The notes below the pieces were generated by a model, which was given only the letters and a program-made list of their open reading frames with translations, was not told where the DNA came from and made no database searches. Position numbers and translations under genes: made by a program. From Corynebacterium sp. p3-SID1145 (GTDB lineage: Bacteria > Actinomycetota > Actinomycetes > Mycobacteriales > Mycobacteriaceae), in assembly GCA_025144245.1 (NCBI GenBank), contig JALXXC010000002.1:186001-250000 (forward strand): a stretch of 64,000 nucleotides of DNA, written 5' to 3'. Each line of letters starts with the position of its first letter. Within the stretch, counting starts at the first letter, position 1. Of this stretch, positions 36,686-46,467 are shown one piece after another.

Positions 36686-39600
36686 CTAGCGCATGCGCGT
36701 GCCCACGACGGTGACGCCGCGGATGATGGCTGCGGAACCGTCCCAGTTCTCGTCGTCGGCAGGTGCGCTGAAGGAGATGACGAGACCGGTGACCGGTGCG
36801 GCGTTGCCCTGGTTCTCTTTCCCGATCTCGATGTCCGTCCGGCTGTTCTTCAGCGTCCCGTCGGAGAGAACGGGCAGGTGGTTGATGTCGGTGGCGGTGG
36901 CGTCCTCGGTCTGCTCGTTGATGCCGTAGACGGTGTAGTTCAGCCCGCCACTGGTGTCGGCCGTTGTTGTCGCTGTGGCTGTATCGATGATCAGCTCTTC
37001 CGGAATGAACGCGGCGTTGCCCCCGGCCCCGTCACCCGTTTCCGTTCCCGCGGTGATCAGGATCTTCTCCCCCGCGGCGGCGGAGGCGGCGGTGGTGTCG
37101 TTGCCGTCGACGAGCGCGGCGAAATCTGTGCTCCTGCTGCTGTCGTCGCGGCTTTCGCCCCACGTTGAAGCGTTGAGCGGGGCGATGATGACGGGCAGTT
37201 TCCCGGCGGGGGCGTTCTCGATGCCTTCGGAGACCTGCTCGGCACCGTCGCGCGCGGATTCGTTGGTGATCGGGGAATCCGGCCTGGTGCTGAACATGCC
37301 CACGAGATAGACAGTCAGCGTGGCGACGAGGACGACTGCCGTGATCGCTACCGCGACGAGCCCCGCGGTGCCCAGCGTGCCCAGGCCGCGCTCGCCGAAG
37401 CCGCCGCGTCGGGCCGTGTGCCCGGAATCCTCCTGCTCGAGCTGCTCGAGCTGTCCGAGCTGGCCGAGCTGGTCGAGCTGGTGCGGCTGCTGGCTTGTCA
37501 GGCGGGTGGGTGCCGGGGTGCCCTCAGGGCCGCCTGCACCGGAGATAGCCGCCAGTTGCTGCCCGATCGCGCGGTAGTCGGGAAGCTCGTTGCCGGTGTC
37601 GCCGCCTGTGTTGCGTGCACTGAGAACCGCGCTGTCGAGGGCGTCGGTCTCTGCGGAACCGGCGAGCAACTCGAGGGCGGAGGCGTACGCGGAGACGTCG
37701 GCATCGATGTCAGCGTCGGGCAGAACGGCCGGGAAGGCCAGGACGACCGTGCCGTTGTCGCTCACCCGCATGCGGTTGCGGTTGTCCAGGCCGAGGGCCA
37801 CGCCGCGCTCGTGCGCCTGCGCCATGGTCTCGGTGAGGGGGAGCATGGCGGAAGCGACGGCTTCGTCGAGAAGCGTTGCGCCCGAATCCGCGACCGTCTT
37901 GAGGTCCGAGCCCGGCACCCACTCCGCGACGACGACGCAGCCGGTGCGGTAGCGGACCGTCTCGATGACGGGCGCGACCGCCGGCAAGTTGAGCGCGGCG
38001 AGCTGGTTCGTGCGGTGGCAGATTCCCGCCGCGTCGATGGCGGCCTGACGTGGAGACACGGGGGCCAGCGGTGCGGCGCCGCAGGTGTCCACGAAGGTGA
38101 GGGCGACCATGCGGCCGGTGGCCTGCTCGCGGGCCTGCCAGAAGCGGGCGGATGCGCTCGCGCCGTAGTCGCGCAGTAGGCGGAAACGGCCGTCGGAAAC
38201 CGCCGCGCCGGGCACCAGGCGGGGGCCGCGCACAACGCCGGCGGACATTGGCGGCGGGATCGGGGATGCGTTGAACGTGTCGTCAACGAAGATCTGGGAG
38301 GACGCCTCCTGCGGATCGACCTCGCCAGCCGGGATTTGGTCCGCGGGGCTGGTGCGCACGATGCGTCCCAGGCCCGGAATGCGTGCGAGGGCGGCCCCCA
38401 GGTTGCGCACCTCCGGCAGTTTGGAGAATGACAGGGCAACGCCGGTCGCGATGACGAACACCACGCCGAGAATCAGGATCTCCAGCAGCAACCCGAAGGA
38501 GTCGCGTCGGCCCAGCGCCACGGCGAGGCCCGGCATGCCTCCGGGGATGAAGCGCAGCAGGAAGCGCACGAGCATGGCGGTGGCCACGCCCACCAGGCCC
38601 GCGGCGGCGGCCCACACGGAGGTGTGCAGGACGGAGCCGGAATTCAGTGAGCCCAGCTTCCGGCGCAGCAGGTAGGCACCGATCACCGCACCGGCCACGA
38701 AGCCAAAGCCGTTGGCTGCGCCGAGCAGTACCACCACCTGGTCGGGGCGGGAGGCCATTGTGGGCGCCAGGATGGCCAGCACGACCTTGGTCAGCGTAAT
38801 GCCGGCGATGATGAATGTCGGCGTCCACGCTTCCTCCCGGGCGTAGAACACGCGCAGGTGCAGCATCACCAGAGCGTAAGGGATGAGCGTGAACGCGCTG
38901 AAGCTGAGCGTCAAGCCCAGGGTGCGCGCTTCCTGGTTGGTGAAGTTGCCGTAGCCGAACAGGGCGTTGCCGATGTCGGGGCCCAGCGCCGTCATGAAGA
39001 TGATGATGGGGATCAGCGCGATGAACGTCAGCTTCGTGCCCAATGTCAGGTCGCGGACCACGGCCTCGTCGTCGCCGTCGGCGGCGTTGCGGGACAGGCG
39101 TGGCATGATCGCCGTCAGCAGGGTCACGCCGACGATGCCGTACGGCACCTGGAGCAGCTGCCAGTGCTGCATGTAGATCACCGGGGCGGAGCCGTCCACG
39201 CCCGAGGCGATGCGGTTGTTGATGATGTAGCCGGCCTGCGAGATCGCCACATACGTCACGATCGCCAGGGCCATCCCGCCGAACTGCTTGAGGCGTTCGT
39301 CGATGCCCCACAGCGGGCGTAGGTCGATCTTCAGCCGCCGGAGCGCGGGCAGCATGATCAGGCACTGCACCGCGACACCGAGGGTGGTGCCCAGGCCCAG
39401 TAGGAGGATGTGCGGGTCGGTGACCCCTGTGTGCTCCTTGGGGTCGAGCTGCCCCGGCAGGATCATGTACAGCACCATGACGCCGATGGAGACCAGGTTG
39501 TTCGCCACCGGCGCCCACGCTCCGGGGCGGAACACCTCCTTCGTGTTCAAGATGGCCATGAACAGGGAGAACAGGCCGTAGAACATGATTTGCGGGAGCA

Positions 39601-40039
39601 GCAGGTAGGCGAACGACGTCGCTTGGACGAGGTTGACGTGCCCGTCTTCGTCCAGCATCAGTTCGGTCAGCAACGGCGCGCCGACGACCGTGAGCAGCGT
39701 GACCGCAGTCAGCAGCGTGACCGTCAGCGTGAACAGTCGCCGGATGAATGCCGCGCCCCGGTCGGGGTCTTCCTTCTCGGCGCGCACGAGCACGGGCACC
39801 ACTAGCGCGGTGAGCACGGAGCCCAGAACGATCTCGGTGATCATGTTGGGCAGCGTGTTCGCCGTGTTGAAAGCCGATGCCACTGCGCCGCCGAGCGCCG
39901 AGGTGATCATCACCGTGCGGATGAACCCGGTGATGCGCGACATCAATGTCGCCACGGCCATGGATCCGGTGGAGCGGACGACGCTGTTGTCGCTCGTCGT
40001 CTTCTTTTCCTCCGCCGCCGCTACGGGCTGGTCCACCAT
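36686..40039 (-). CDS. murJ: Lipid II flippase MurJ fused to a pseudokinase and extracellular domain
   Basis: A 1117-residue protein. Residues 1 to about 545 are the MurJ/MviN flippase core with about 14 membrane helices (SRITGFIRTVMITSALG near the start). A cytoplasmic pseudokinase-like domain follows (about 610-860): the catalytic-loop area VALGLDNRNRM lacks HRD and there is no DFG. Then come a Gln/Leu repeat linker, one more membrane helix (about 925-950) and a secreted C-terminal domain. This matches mycobacterial MurJ, where the pseudokinase recruits the FhaA regulator after PknB phosphorylation. It flips lipid II across the membrane. Confidence 0.95.
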   Translation of the reverse strand: MVDQPVAAAEEKKTTSDNSVVRSTGSMAVATLMSRITGFIRTVMITSALGGAVASAFNTANTLPNMITEIVLGSVLTALVVPVLVRAEKEDPDRGAAFIRRLFTLTVTLLTAVTLLTVVGAPLLTELMLDEDGHVNLVQATSFAYLLLPQIMFYGLFSLFMAILNTKEVFRPGAWAPVANNLVSIGVMVLYMILPGQLDPKEHTGVTDPHILLLGLGTTLGVAVQCLIMLPALRRLKIDLRPLWGIDERLKQFGGMALAIVTYVAISQAGYIINNRIASGVDGSAPVIYMQHWQLLQVPYGIVGVTLLTAIMPRLSRNAADGDDEAVVRDLTLGTKLTFIALIPIIIFMTALGPDIGNALFGYGNFTNQEARTLGLTLSFSAFTLIPYALVMLHLRVFYAREEAWTPTFIIAGITLTKVVLAILAPTMASRPDQVVVLLGAANGFGFVAGAVIGAYLLRRKLGSLNSGSVLHTSVWAAAAGLVGVATAMLVRFLLRFIPGGMPGLAVALGRRDSFGLLLEILILGVVFVIATGVALSFSKLPEVRNLGAALARIPGLGRIVRTSPADQIPAGEVDPQEASSQIFVDDTFNASPIPPPMSAGVVRGPRLVPGAAVSDGRFRLLRDYGASASARFWQAREQATGRMVALTFVDTCGAAPLAPVSPRQAAIDAAGICHRTNQLAALNLPAVAPVIETVRYRTGCVVVAEWVPGSDLKTVADSGATLLDEAVASAMLPLTETMAQAHERGVALGLDNRNRMRVSDNGTVVLAFPAVLPDADIDADVSAYASALELLAGSAETDALDSAVLSARNTGGDTGNELPDYRAIGQQLAAISGAGGPEGTPAPTRLTSQQPHQLDQLGQLGQLEQLEQEDSGHTARRGGFGERGLGTLGTAGLVAVAITAVVLVATLTVYLVGMFSTRPDSPITNESARDGAEQVSEGIENAPAGKLPVIIAPLNASTWGESRDDSSRSTDFAALVDGNDTTAASAAAGEKILITAGTETGDGAGGNAAFIPEELIIDTATATTTADTSGGLNYTVYGINEQTEDATATDINHLPVLSDGTLKNSRTDIEIGKENQGNAAPVTGLVISFSAPADDENWDGSAAIIRGVTVVGTRMR
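37433..37486. repeat. 9-bp tandem repeat inside murJ
   Basis: Six consecutive 9-bp units of the form CTG-NNC-GAG (the last imperfect) encode Gln-Leu-x triplets (QLDQLGQLGQLEQLEQ on the minus strand). It lies in the linker between pseudokinase and membrane helix. Being in multiples of three bases, unit gain or loss would keep the frame. Confidence 0.85.
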
Positions 40040-40159
40040 GACATGCTCACCTTGATCTGGGTTTCTGGGCTTGTGGGTTTCTGTGATTCTTAATGCGCCC
40101 TAAGAATTCAGGGCCAGAAATCTGGGTCAAGGGTATGTTAGTCGGCCAGCCGCGATTCT

Positions 40160-42682
40160 CTATCTCGATTTACCTCGTCGGCGTTTCCCCACCTGCGCGC
40201 CGAGGGCCAGAAGGAAGAGCCCGCCGAGCAGGGAGATGACCACCCAATTGCTTATCGACGCTCCCGCCGTCTGCACGCCGATTTCCACCGGATTCGAAAT
40301 CGGCTGGTTTTGCGGGGTGGCCAGGAAGAGTTGGAGGTCCGTGCGTTCTTTGTCCGACGGCAGGTCCGCTGTCATCTGCAGCGTCAGCGACCCGCGCGCC
40401 GGGATGCGGAATTGGGCGGGGGTGTTCAGCGCCGCCCCGTCCGGGCCGCGGTAGAGGATCGTCGCGTCCACGGGCAGCGGCAGTCCGTTCTGCGCGACGA
40501 TGAGCAGCGGCGACGACTCGGATGTGCGGGTGTACACGTTGCCCGGCGGGATGAGCGCGATCGACGACCGGAGCGCCGATAGGGTGTCGCGGTCCTGGTT
40601 CAGCCGTGCGCGCGTGCGCTTCTCCGCCTCGGAATAGCGCGTGTATGCCCGGCGTTCCGTCACGGACAGTGCCGTCAGCAGGTCGGTCCGCAGCGGCAGC
40701 GTGTACCCGTACCGCGTCAGCGCGATCGCGTTATCGTTCGCCAGCAGCGCCGTCAGGTCGTTGATGAAGCGCGATTGCTGGGCCGCGTTGAGCACCTCGG
40801 TGTCCGTGAGCACGGCAGGGTCGGATTCGGGGACGCCGAGCTTATCGACGTCCCCCTGCACCACATTTCCCGGCAACCCCACGTAATCCTCCAGCGCCAT
40901 CGGCGCTGCAGCCCTTTCCTTGTACAGTGCTGCCACTGTGTCCATGACGGCTTCGGCTGTGGACGCCTCCCATGTTGCCGGCGGGTTCACCAGATTCGGG
41001 TCGGGCGCGGGACTCCCCTCCGGCACCGGCCCGGCGGACGCCGCCGCCTGCGCCGCGGTGCGCACAACCGTAGCCGCGGTGAGGTCGCGCGCCTCCACCG
41101 AATCCAGGGTGAAGTCGTAGCGCAGATACTCGTCCGAATACCCAGGTGTTTCCGGCCGCGGCCCCGTCGCCGCCAGCGTGGACGCCAGCGCATTGTCGAA
41201 GGTCACCGCCGCCACGCCTGGAGTGAGCCCCGCGAACCGTGTCTCACCCTCTGGTGCTGGTTCCGGCGTGTTCACCGTGTTGTCGGCCACGAGCACCCGC
41301 ACCGGCTGCTCCGGCGCGGGAGCTGCGGCATTGGCGGCGCTCGGCATCGTCGGGTTGTCGAGGTTGCTGTGCTGCTCCCCTTCGATGCGGCCCCCGGGGG
41401 CCCCGGTGTTTTTCCCTTGGACAGCCTGGTCGTTCTCCCACTGGGTGTGCATGCCGGTTTCCGGCAGTGTGGAGCGGCTCAGGTCAGCCCAGCCCATGCC
41501 CGGCGCGGTTTCCGGGTTGAGGTATCCCGCGCCGGGGACGACCACGTTGCGCAGGGCAGGCGTCTGCAGCACCCGCTCTACTGTGAACGGCCCGCGTTCG
41601 ATGGCTTCGCGCATGAGCCATTTGTCGCCTGTGCGCGCCACTGCGTTCAGGTCTGCATTGGCCCAGGGCAGCGCCACCGCGCAATTGTCTTTCGCGGCGC
41701 CCCGCAACTTTGTCAGCCAGGCGACCGCGTCTTCGCTGCCTTTCCCGGGTTCCGAGTTGGCGGTGGAGTCTTCATTCCCCCACGAATCCCGGAGACGCTT
41801 GCGGTTGAGTCCGAGCGAGGGTCGGTCGTCGTCGACCGTGTACCCCTGGGCCATGCGCTCCACCGTGTCCAGCAGAGCCGGATCCACTGCCAGGCAGGTC
41901 GCGTCGCGCACTCCGGAGTCGTCGTTCGCCTCGTCGTAGACGTTCACGAGCTCGTCGAGGCGGCCGCCCGGCGCGAGTTGTTCCGCCAGCTGCTCCGAGG
42001 AGAGGATCAGGGGCGCGCGGCTCGGTGCTTCGCCGGTCTCCCCCGGCACGATGTCCACCGGCGCGGAGATCGGGTACAGCACGGTCATGCCCGCGGCAGT
42101 CGTCTCCCCTGCGGACCCAGCCGCTTCAGTTTCCGTTCCCGGCGTGCCGGTGACGGCCATGTGCCAACGTTCCGTGTCCAGTGTGGCGCCGTTCTGCCCC
42201 AGCACCAGCATCATGGGGGAACTACTGGTGAACGGCTGCTTTTCCGTGGGGATGGAGACCTTTATTTCAGTCTCTTCGCCGCTGTTCAGTTCGGGGACTG
42301 TCACCTCGTCGCCGGCGGAGGTGTACTCGGACGTTGCTGCCACGGTCGCCGCCCGCGCATCTGCCACTGAGCCGGAGGCCGGTCCGCGCAGAGGCGCGAC
42401 CGTCAGGCCGGAGACCGCGGATTCGGAGTCGTTCCGGACACGTACGGTGACGGAGAGGGGTTTGCCGGAGGGGACGGTGGCGGGGGCGTCGACAAGCGAA
42501 AGCGTGAGTCCTTGCTGCCCGTCGTCGGGACGTATCTGCGGGTTGACCCACTGTTGCGCGACGGCCGGCTCGTTCGGGTCGACCGGGACTGGTTGCGCGT
42601 GTCCGGTGGTCGGCGTGCCGGCGCATGCGAGCGCAGCCACGGCGAGAACCGCGGCGGCCCCCTGTGTGCGCCGACCCATCAC
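40160..42682 (-). CDS. Secreted/membrane-anchored DUF6049 protein
   Basis: An 840-residue exported protein: signal peptide at the N-terminus (AAVLAVAALACAGTP), a long extracellular body, and one C-terminal membrane helix (WVVISLLGGLFLLALGA) followed by RRRGKSR. This is the topology of the actinobacterial DUF6049 family (Rv3909-like) always found beside murJ. It probably assists envelope building, but no reaction is known. Start by GTG (42682) overlaps the Nudix stop (GTGA); an ATG one codon later is equally good. Confidence 0.85.
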   Translation of the reverse strand: MMGRRTQGAAAVLAVAALACAGTPTTGHAQPVPVDPNEPAVAQQWVNPQIRPDDGQQGLTLSLVDAPATVPSGKPLSVTVRVRNDSESAVSGLTVAPLRGPASGSVADARAATVAATSEYTSAGDEVTVPELNSGEETEIKVSIPTEKQPFTSSSPMMLVLGQNGATLDTERWHMAVTGTPGTETEAAGSAGETTAAGMTVLYPISAPVDIVPGETGEAPSRAPLILSSEQLAEQLAPGGRLDELVNVYDEANDDSGVRDATCLAVDPALLDTVERMAQGYTVDDDRPSLGLNRKRLRDSWGNEDSTANSEPGKGSEDAVAWLTKLRGAAKDNCAVALPWANADLNAVARTGDKWLMREAIERGPFTVERVLQTPALRNVVVPGAGYLNPETAPGMGWADLSRSTLPETGMHTQWENDQAVQGKNTGAPGGRIEGEQHSNLDNPTMPSAANAAAPAPEQPVRVLVADNTVNTPEPAPEGETRFAGLTPGVAAVTFDNALASTLAATGPRPETPGYSDEYLRYDFTLDSVEARDLTAATVVRTAAQAAASAGPVPEGSPAPDPNLVNPPATWEASTAEAVMDTVAALYKERAAAPMALEDYVGLPGNVVQGDVDKLGVPESDPAVLTDTEVLNAAQQSRFINDLTALLANDNAIALTRYGYTLPLRTDLLTALSVTERRAYTRYSEAEKRTRARLNQDRDTLSALRSSIALIPPGNVYTRTSESSPLLIVAQNGLPLPVDATILYRGPDGAALNTPAQFRIPARGSLTLQMTADLPSDKERTDLQLFLATPQNQPISNPVEIGVQTAGASISNWVVISLLGGLFLLALGAQVGKRRRGKSR

Positions 42683-43500
42683 CGGGGCGTGGTCCTTCCC
42701 GCTTCTTTCTCCGCGCGCGCTAGGTCCGGCATCTTGTCGAAGGCGATGCGCGCCAGCTTGCGCTCGTCTGCGTACGCCAGATGCTCGATCAATTCGCTGA
42801 CCGGAACCCAGGAGACCTCGGTGACCTCCGGGTCTTCGTCGTTGAGCACGCCGTCGACATAGCGCAGTAGGTTGTGGTGGACGGTCTTGTGGATGCGCAC
42901 CCCGTCCGAAACGAACCAGTAATCGATGATGCCCAGCTCCGCGAACGGCTCACCATCGATGCCGGTTTCCTCCCACACCTCGCGGCGCGCGGTCTCCCAC
43001 TGGTGCTCGCCTTCTTCGACGTGCCCCTTCGGCATGGACCACAGCAGGCGCCCGCGGCGGTCGAGGCGGCCGATGAGCGCGACATAGATATGTGACAGGT
43101 CCACGGAACCGTCCGCCCCCACGGCCTCCGCCATGCCGGAGACGACGAGGCCGCCTGCGCTCGTCTCGTCGCGGGTCTCCATGTTCGCCGAGGCGTGCTG
43201 CGCGCTATTCGACGCCCCACGGCGGTACCGGTTGCCGCCGCCACCTCGTTTGCGCTGGTTGTTTCGCTGGCTACCGCGCTGGTTGCCTCCCTGGCGGCGT
43301 TTGCGGCGGCGGTTGCGGGAGCTCTTGTTGCCCTTGGCCCTCTCGTTCTGCTTGCCGCCTTCTTTCGGCTTGCCATCCTGCTTGTTCGGGCGGTTCTCCC
43401 CGCCTGGGCTCTGGGCATGGCTCGACGCGCGCCGGCGCCGTTTGCGCCTGCGCGGGTTGTTCTGCGGCGTACTGGAGTCGCCGGGAGTATTCTGAGCCAT
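42679..43500 (-). CDS. Nudix hydrolase with Arg-rich N-terminal tail (MutT4-like)
   Basis: A 273-residue protein. Residues about 15-95 are low-complexity, rich in Arg, Asn, Gly and Lys (RRRKRRRR, RKRGGGGNRYRR), suggesting nucleic-acid binding. The Nudix fold starts near residue 110; the Nudix box GHVEEGEHQWETARREVWEETG has all catalytic Glu residues. The position next to the DUF6049 and CCA-transferase genes matches mutT4 of mycobacteria. Substrate unknown. It is divergent from the CCA gene. Confidence 0.88.
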   Translation of the reverse strand: MAQNTPGDSSTPQNNPRRRKRRRRASSHAQSPGGENRPNKQDGKPKEGGKQNERAKGNKSSRNRRRKRRQGGNQRGSQRNNQRKRGGGGNRYRRGASNSAQHASANMETRDETSAGGLVVSGMAEAVGADGSVDLSHIYVALIGRLDRRGRLLWSMPKGHVEEGEHQWETARREVWEETGIDGEPFAELGIIDYWFVSDGVRIHKTVHHNLLRYVDGVLNDEDPEVTEVSWVPVSELIEHLAYADERKLARIAFDKMPDLARAEKEAGRTTPR

Positions 43501-43572
43501 CTCCTAAATGGTATCGGTCCGTGGTGCCCATGTGGTACTTGAGACCCTGCATCCGTGGTTTGCGCGGGGCTG

Positions 43573-43578
43573 TAAGGT
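43573..43578 (+). promoter_or_regulatory. -10 box of the CCA transferase gene
   Basis: TAAGGT lies 7 bases before the GTG at 43586, the spacing expected when transcription starts on the first base of the start codon. This decides the start in favour of 43586. Confidence 0.5.
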
Positions 43579-43585
43579 TGGGCGG

Positions 43586-45109
43586 GTGACTAACCCGATG
43601 AGCAGCCAGAAGAATTCCACTGACCCGGTGGAGCTGTTCGACCTGCCGGAGAAGGGGGATCCGACGGCGTTCATCGCGCTGTTGGCGAGGGCTGAGGGAG
43701 CCGTCGGCAAGCTGGCTGACCTGTTGGGACCGCTCGCGGCAGCGTTCGCGGCGGAGGGTGAGTCCTTGTACCTCGTGGGCGGCCCGGTGCGCGATGCGAT
43801 GCTGGGGCGCCTCGGCCACGACCTGGACTTCACCACCTCGGCCCGTCCGGAGACGATCAAGAAGATTCTCTCCGAATGGGGCGAGGCCGTGTGGGACACC
43901 GGCATCGAGTTCGGCACTGTTTCCACGGTGAAGCAGGGGCAGCAGGTGGAGGTGACCACTTTCCGCGCCGACCTGTACGACGGCGTGACCCGCAACCCAG
44001 AAGTGACCTTCGGCGACACGATTGAGGGCGACCTGGTACGCCGCGATTTCCGCGCCAACGCCATGGCGATCGAGTTAATCCCCGCCAGCGATGGTTCCGC
44101 GACCGTGACCTTCGATTTCCACGATCCCGTCGACGGGCTGAAGGACCTGCTGGGCCGCACGTTGGACACTCCGCAGGAGCCGGAGGTGAGCTTCCGCGAC
44201 GACCCGCTCCGTATGCTGCGTGCCGCCCGTTTTGTCTCCCAGCTGGGCTTTTCCGTCAGCCCGCGGGTGAAGCGTGCGATGACGGACATGGCCGAGGAGA
44301 TAGGCCGCATCACCGTCGAGCGCGTCCAGGCCGAGCTGGACAAGCTCATGCTGGGCCTGCAGCCGTGGGAGGGCATTGACCTGCTGGTGGATACCGGCCT
44401 GGCTGACCATATCCTTCCCGAGATTCCCGCCCTCAAACTCGAGCGCGACGAGCACATGCAGCACAAGGACGTCTACGCCCACTCGCTCACTGTGCTCCGC
44501 CAGGCCACGGAGCTCGAGGAGGACGGGCCCGACTTGAAGTTGCGGTGGGCTGCGTTGATGCACGACATCGGCAAGCCGGACACGCGCGAGCTGAAGCCGG
44601 GCGGGGGTGTCTCCTTCCACCACCACGAGGTTGTGGGTGCGAAAATGACCCGCAAGCGCATGCGCAAGCTCAAGTACCCGAAGCACGTCATCGAGGATGT
44701 CGGTCAGCTCGTCTACCTGCACATGCGCTTCCACGGCTTCGGCGAGGGGCAGTGGACCGATTCCGCCGTGCGCCGTTATGTCACGGACGCCGGTGACCTC
44801 CTCCCCCGCCTGCACAACCTCGTCCGCGCCGACTGCACCACGCGCAACCCGAAGAAGGCCGCGCGTCTCCGCCGCACGTACGACGAGCTGCTCGCGCGTA
44901 TCGACGACCTCTCCGCCAAGGAGGACCTCGCCCGCGTCCGCCCCGACCTCGACGGCAACGAGATCATGCAGATTCTCGGCCTCGAACCGGGCCCCGAAGT
45001 GGGCAAAGCCTGGAAGTATATGAAGGACCTGCGCCTCGAGCGCGGCGAGCTCGACCACGACGAAGCCGTCGCGGAGCTCAAGGCTTGGTGGGAGAAGGAA
45101 AATGGCTGA
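43586..45109 (+). CDS. cca: CCA tRNA nucleotidyltransferase
   Basis: A 507-residue class II nucleotidyltransferase. The catalytic strand LYLVGGPVRDAMLGR with GHDLDFTT (DxD) is near residue 60-80, and RRDFRANAMA follows. An HD domain with LRWAALMHDIGKP and the paired His in SFHHHEVVGA sits in the C-terminal half. It adds or repairs the tRNA 3' CCA; two tRNAs here lack an encoded CCA. The frame is open from 43508, but the leaderless GTG at 43586 is preferred. Also called pcnA in actinobacteria. Confidence 0.93.
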   Translation: MTNPMSSQKNSTDPVELFDLPEKGDPTAFIALLARAEGAVGKLADLLGPLAAAFAAEGESLYLVGGPVRDAMLGRLGHDLDFTTSARPETIKKILSEWGEAVWDTGIEFGTVSTVKQGQQVEVTTFRADLYDGVTRNPEVTFGDTIEGDLVRRDFRANAMAIELIPASDGSATVTFDFHDPVDGLKDLLGRTLDTPQEPEVSFRDDPLRMLRAARFVSQLGFSVSPRVKRAMTDMAEEIGRITVERVQAELDKLMLGLQPWEGIDLLVDTGLADHILPEIPALKLERDEHMQHKDVYAHSLTVLRQATELEEDGPDLKLRWAALMHDIGKPDTRELKPGGGVSFHHHEVVGAKMTRKRMRKLKYPKHVIEDVGQLVYLHMRFHGFGEGQWTDSAVRRYVTDAGDLLPRLHNLVRADCTTRNPKKAARLRRTYDELLARIDDLSAKEDLARVRPDLDGNEIMQILGLEPGPEVGKAWKYMKDLRLERGELDHDEAVAELKAWWEKENG

Positions 45110-45710
45110 GTTCTTTTACGCGGACCGCTTGTTCACCGCGCTCGAGCGCGAAACGCCCGCGCCGGGCATGCTGCTCGTTTCCGCCCCAGGCATGCTCACC
45201 GACGAGTTCTCCCGCACGGTCATTTTGCTTATCGACGTCTCCCCCCACGCCACCTTCGGCGTCATCCTCAACCGCCGCTCCGAGGTGGCCGTGCACTCCG
45301 TCCTTCCCGACTGGCTGCCCCACGTGGCAAAGCCGCAGGCCCTGTATATCGGCGGTCCCGTCAACCCGCAAGCCGCTGTCGCCGTCGGCATGACCTCTAC
45401 CGGCACGGTCATCGAGGACCATCCGCAGTTCACCCGTCTGGCCAACCGCCTCGTGCACGTCAATCTCCGCAAGGACCCTGCGGACGTCGACGGGCTTCTC
45501 GAGGGCATGCGCATTTTCTCCGGCTACGCCGAGTGGGCCCCGGGGCAGCTAGACGAGGAAATCGAACGCGGCGACTGGTACGTCGCACCCGCCCTCCCCA
45601 CCGATGTCGTGGCCCCCGCTGCCGCCGACCTGTACAGCGACGTGATGCGCCGCCAGCCGATGCCCCTGCCCCTCTTCTCGACCTTCCCCGCCGACCTCGA
45701 GGACAATTAG
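45102..45710 (+). CDS. YqgE/AlgH family protein (UPF0301)
   Basis: A 202-residue protein with the UPF0301 pattern: PGMLLVSAPGMLTDEFSRTVILL, FGVILNRRSE, and SGYAEWAPGQLDEEIERGDW. Structures are known but the function is unsettled. It overlaps the CCA transferase by 8 bases and is likely co-translated. Confidence 0.92.
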   Translation: MAEFFYADRLFTALERETPAPGMLLVSAPGMLTDEFSRTVILLIDVSPHATFGVILNRRSEVAVHSVLPDWLPHVAKPQALYIGGPVNPQAAVAVGMTSTGTVIEDHPQFTRLANRLVHVNLRKDPADVDGLLEGMRIFSGYAEWAPGQLDEEIERGDWYVAPALPTDVVAPAAADLYSDVMRRQPMPLPLFSTFPADLEDN

Positions 45711-45720
45711 CCTTTCGTCC

Positions 45721-46467
45721 ATGACCCACGAGAACCGCCACGAGATCCGCGCCGCCCTCAAAGACCTGTGGGTGGTCGGCCTTGGGCTGATTCCCCTCGG
45801 CCTCGCATTCGGCCTGGTCATGACCCAAGCTGGCTTCGCGTGGTGGTGGACGCCCATTTTCTCTGTCGTCATCTATGCGGGGTCGATGGAGTTCCTCGCT
45901 GTGCAGCTCGTTTCCGCCGGCGTCGGTCCACTATCGGCTGCGGTCACCGGCTTCATGGTGAATTTCCGCCACATTTTCTACGGCCTCACCTTTCCCCGCC
46001 ACCGTATTTCCTCGCCTCTCGGCCGCGCGTACTCCACCTACGCGCTTACCGACGAAACCTACGCCGTCATCTCCGCCCACACCCCCACACAGCCCATCGG
46101 CGCTGATTCGGCTCAGCCCACCGGCACCCGCATCCTCACGGTGCAGATTGTCTGCCAGTTGCTGTGGGTGATCCCCGGCATCGTTGGTGCCCTCCTCGGA
46201 GTCGTCATTCCCCCGGAGGTGCAGGGTATGGACTTCGCCCTCACCGCTCTCTTTGTGGTGTTGGCCTACGAGGCGTTCACCTCTAACCGGGACTTCTCGC
46301 TGCCTTTGACGGCCGCCGTCATCGCCGCCGTGGTAGCGCTCGTCGCCCCGAACTGGCTGTTGATGGTCGCCCTTACCGTGTACTTCCTCGTTCTCTTACT
46401 GCGCTATGCCCGGCCGGATCTCGACCGGGCTGTCGAGCTGCGGATGCATTCCAAAGGGGGCCGGTGA
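45721..46467 (+). CDS. brnF: AzlC-family branched-chain amino-acid exporter, large subunit
   Basis: A 248-residue membrane protein with about six to seven helices. IPLGLAFGLVMTQAGFAWWWTP, YAGSMEFLAVQL and VNFRHIFYGLTFP are AzlC/BrnF hallmarks. With the small AzlD subunit it exports Leu, Ile, Val and Met in C. glutamicum. The Lrp regulator that adjoins brnFE there is not seen here. It is 10 bases after yqgE. Confidence 0.85.
   Translation: MTHENRHEIRAALKDLWVVGLGLIPLGLAFGLVMTQAGFAWWWTPIFSVVIYAGSMEFLAVQLVSAGVGPLSAAVTGFMVNFRHIFYGLTFPRHRISSPLGRAYSTYALTDETYAVISAHTPTQPIGADSAQPTGTRILTVQIVCQLLWVIPGIVGALLGVVIPPEVQGMDFALTALFVVLAYEAFTSNRDFSLPLTAAVIAAVVALVAPNWLLMVALTVYFLVLLLRYARPDLDRAVELRMHSKGGR

Noticed and set aside
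40775..42370. 531-codon open frame opposite the DUF6049 gene
   Set aside because: Arg/His/Gly-rich antisense frame without domains; the minus-strand gene has signal peptide, anchor and conserved synteny.
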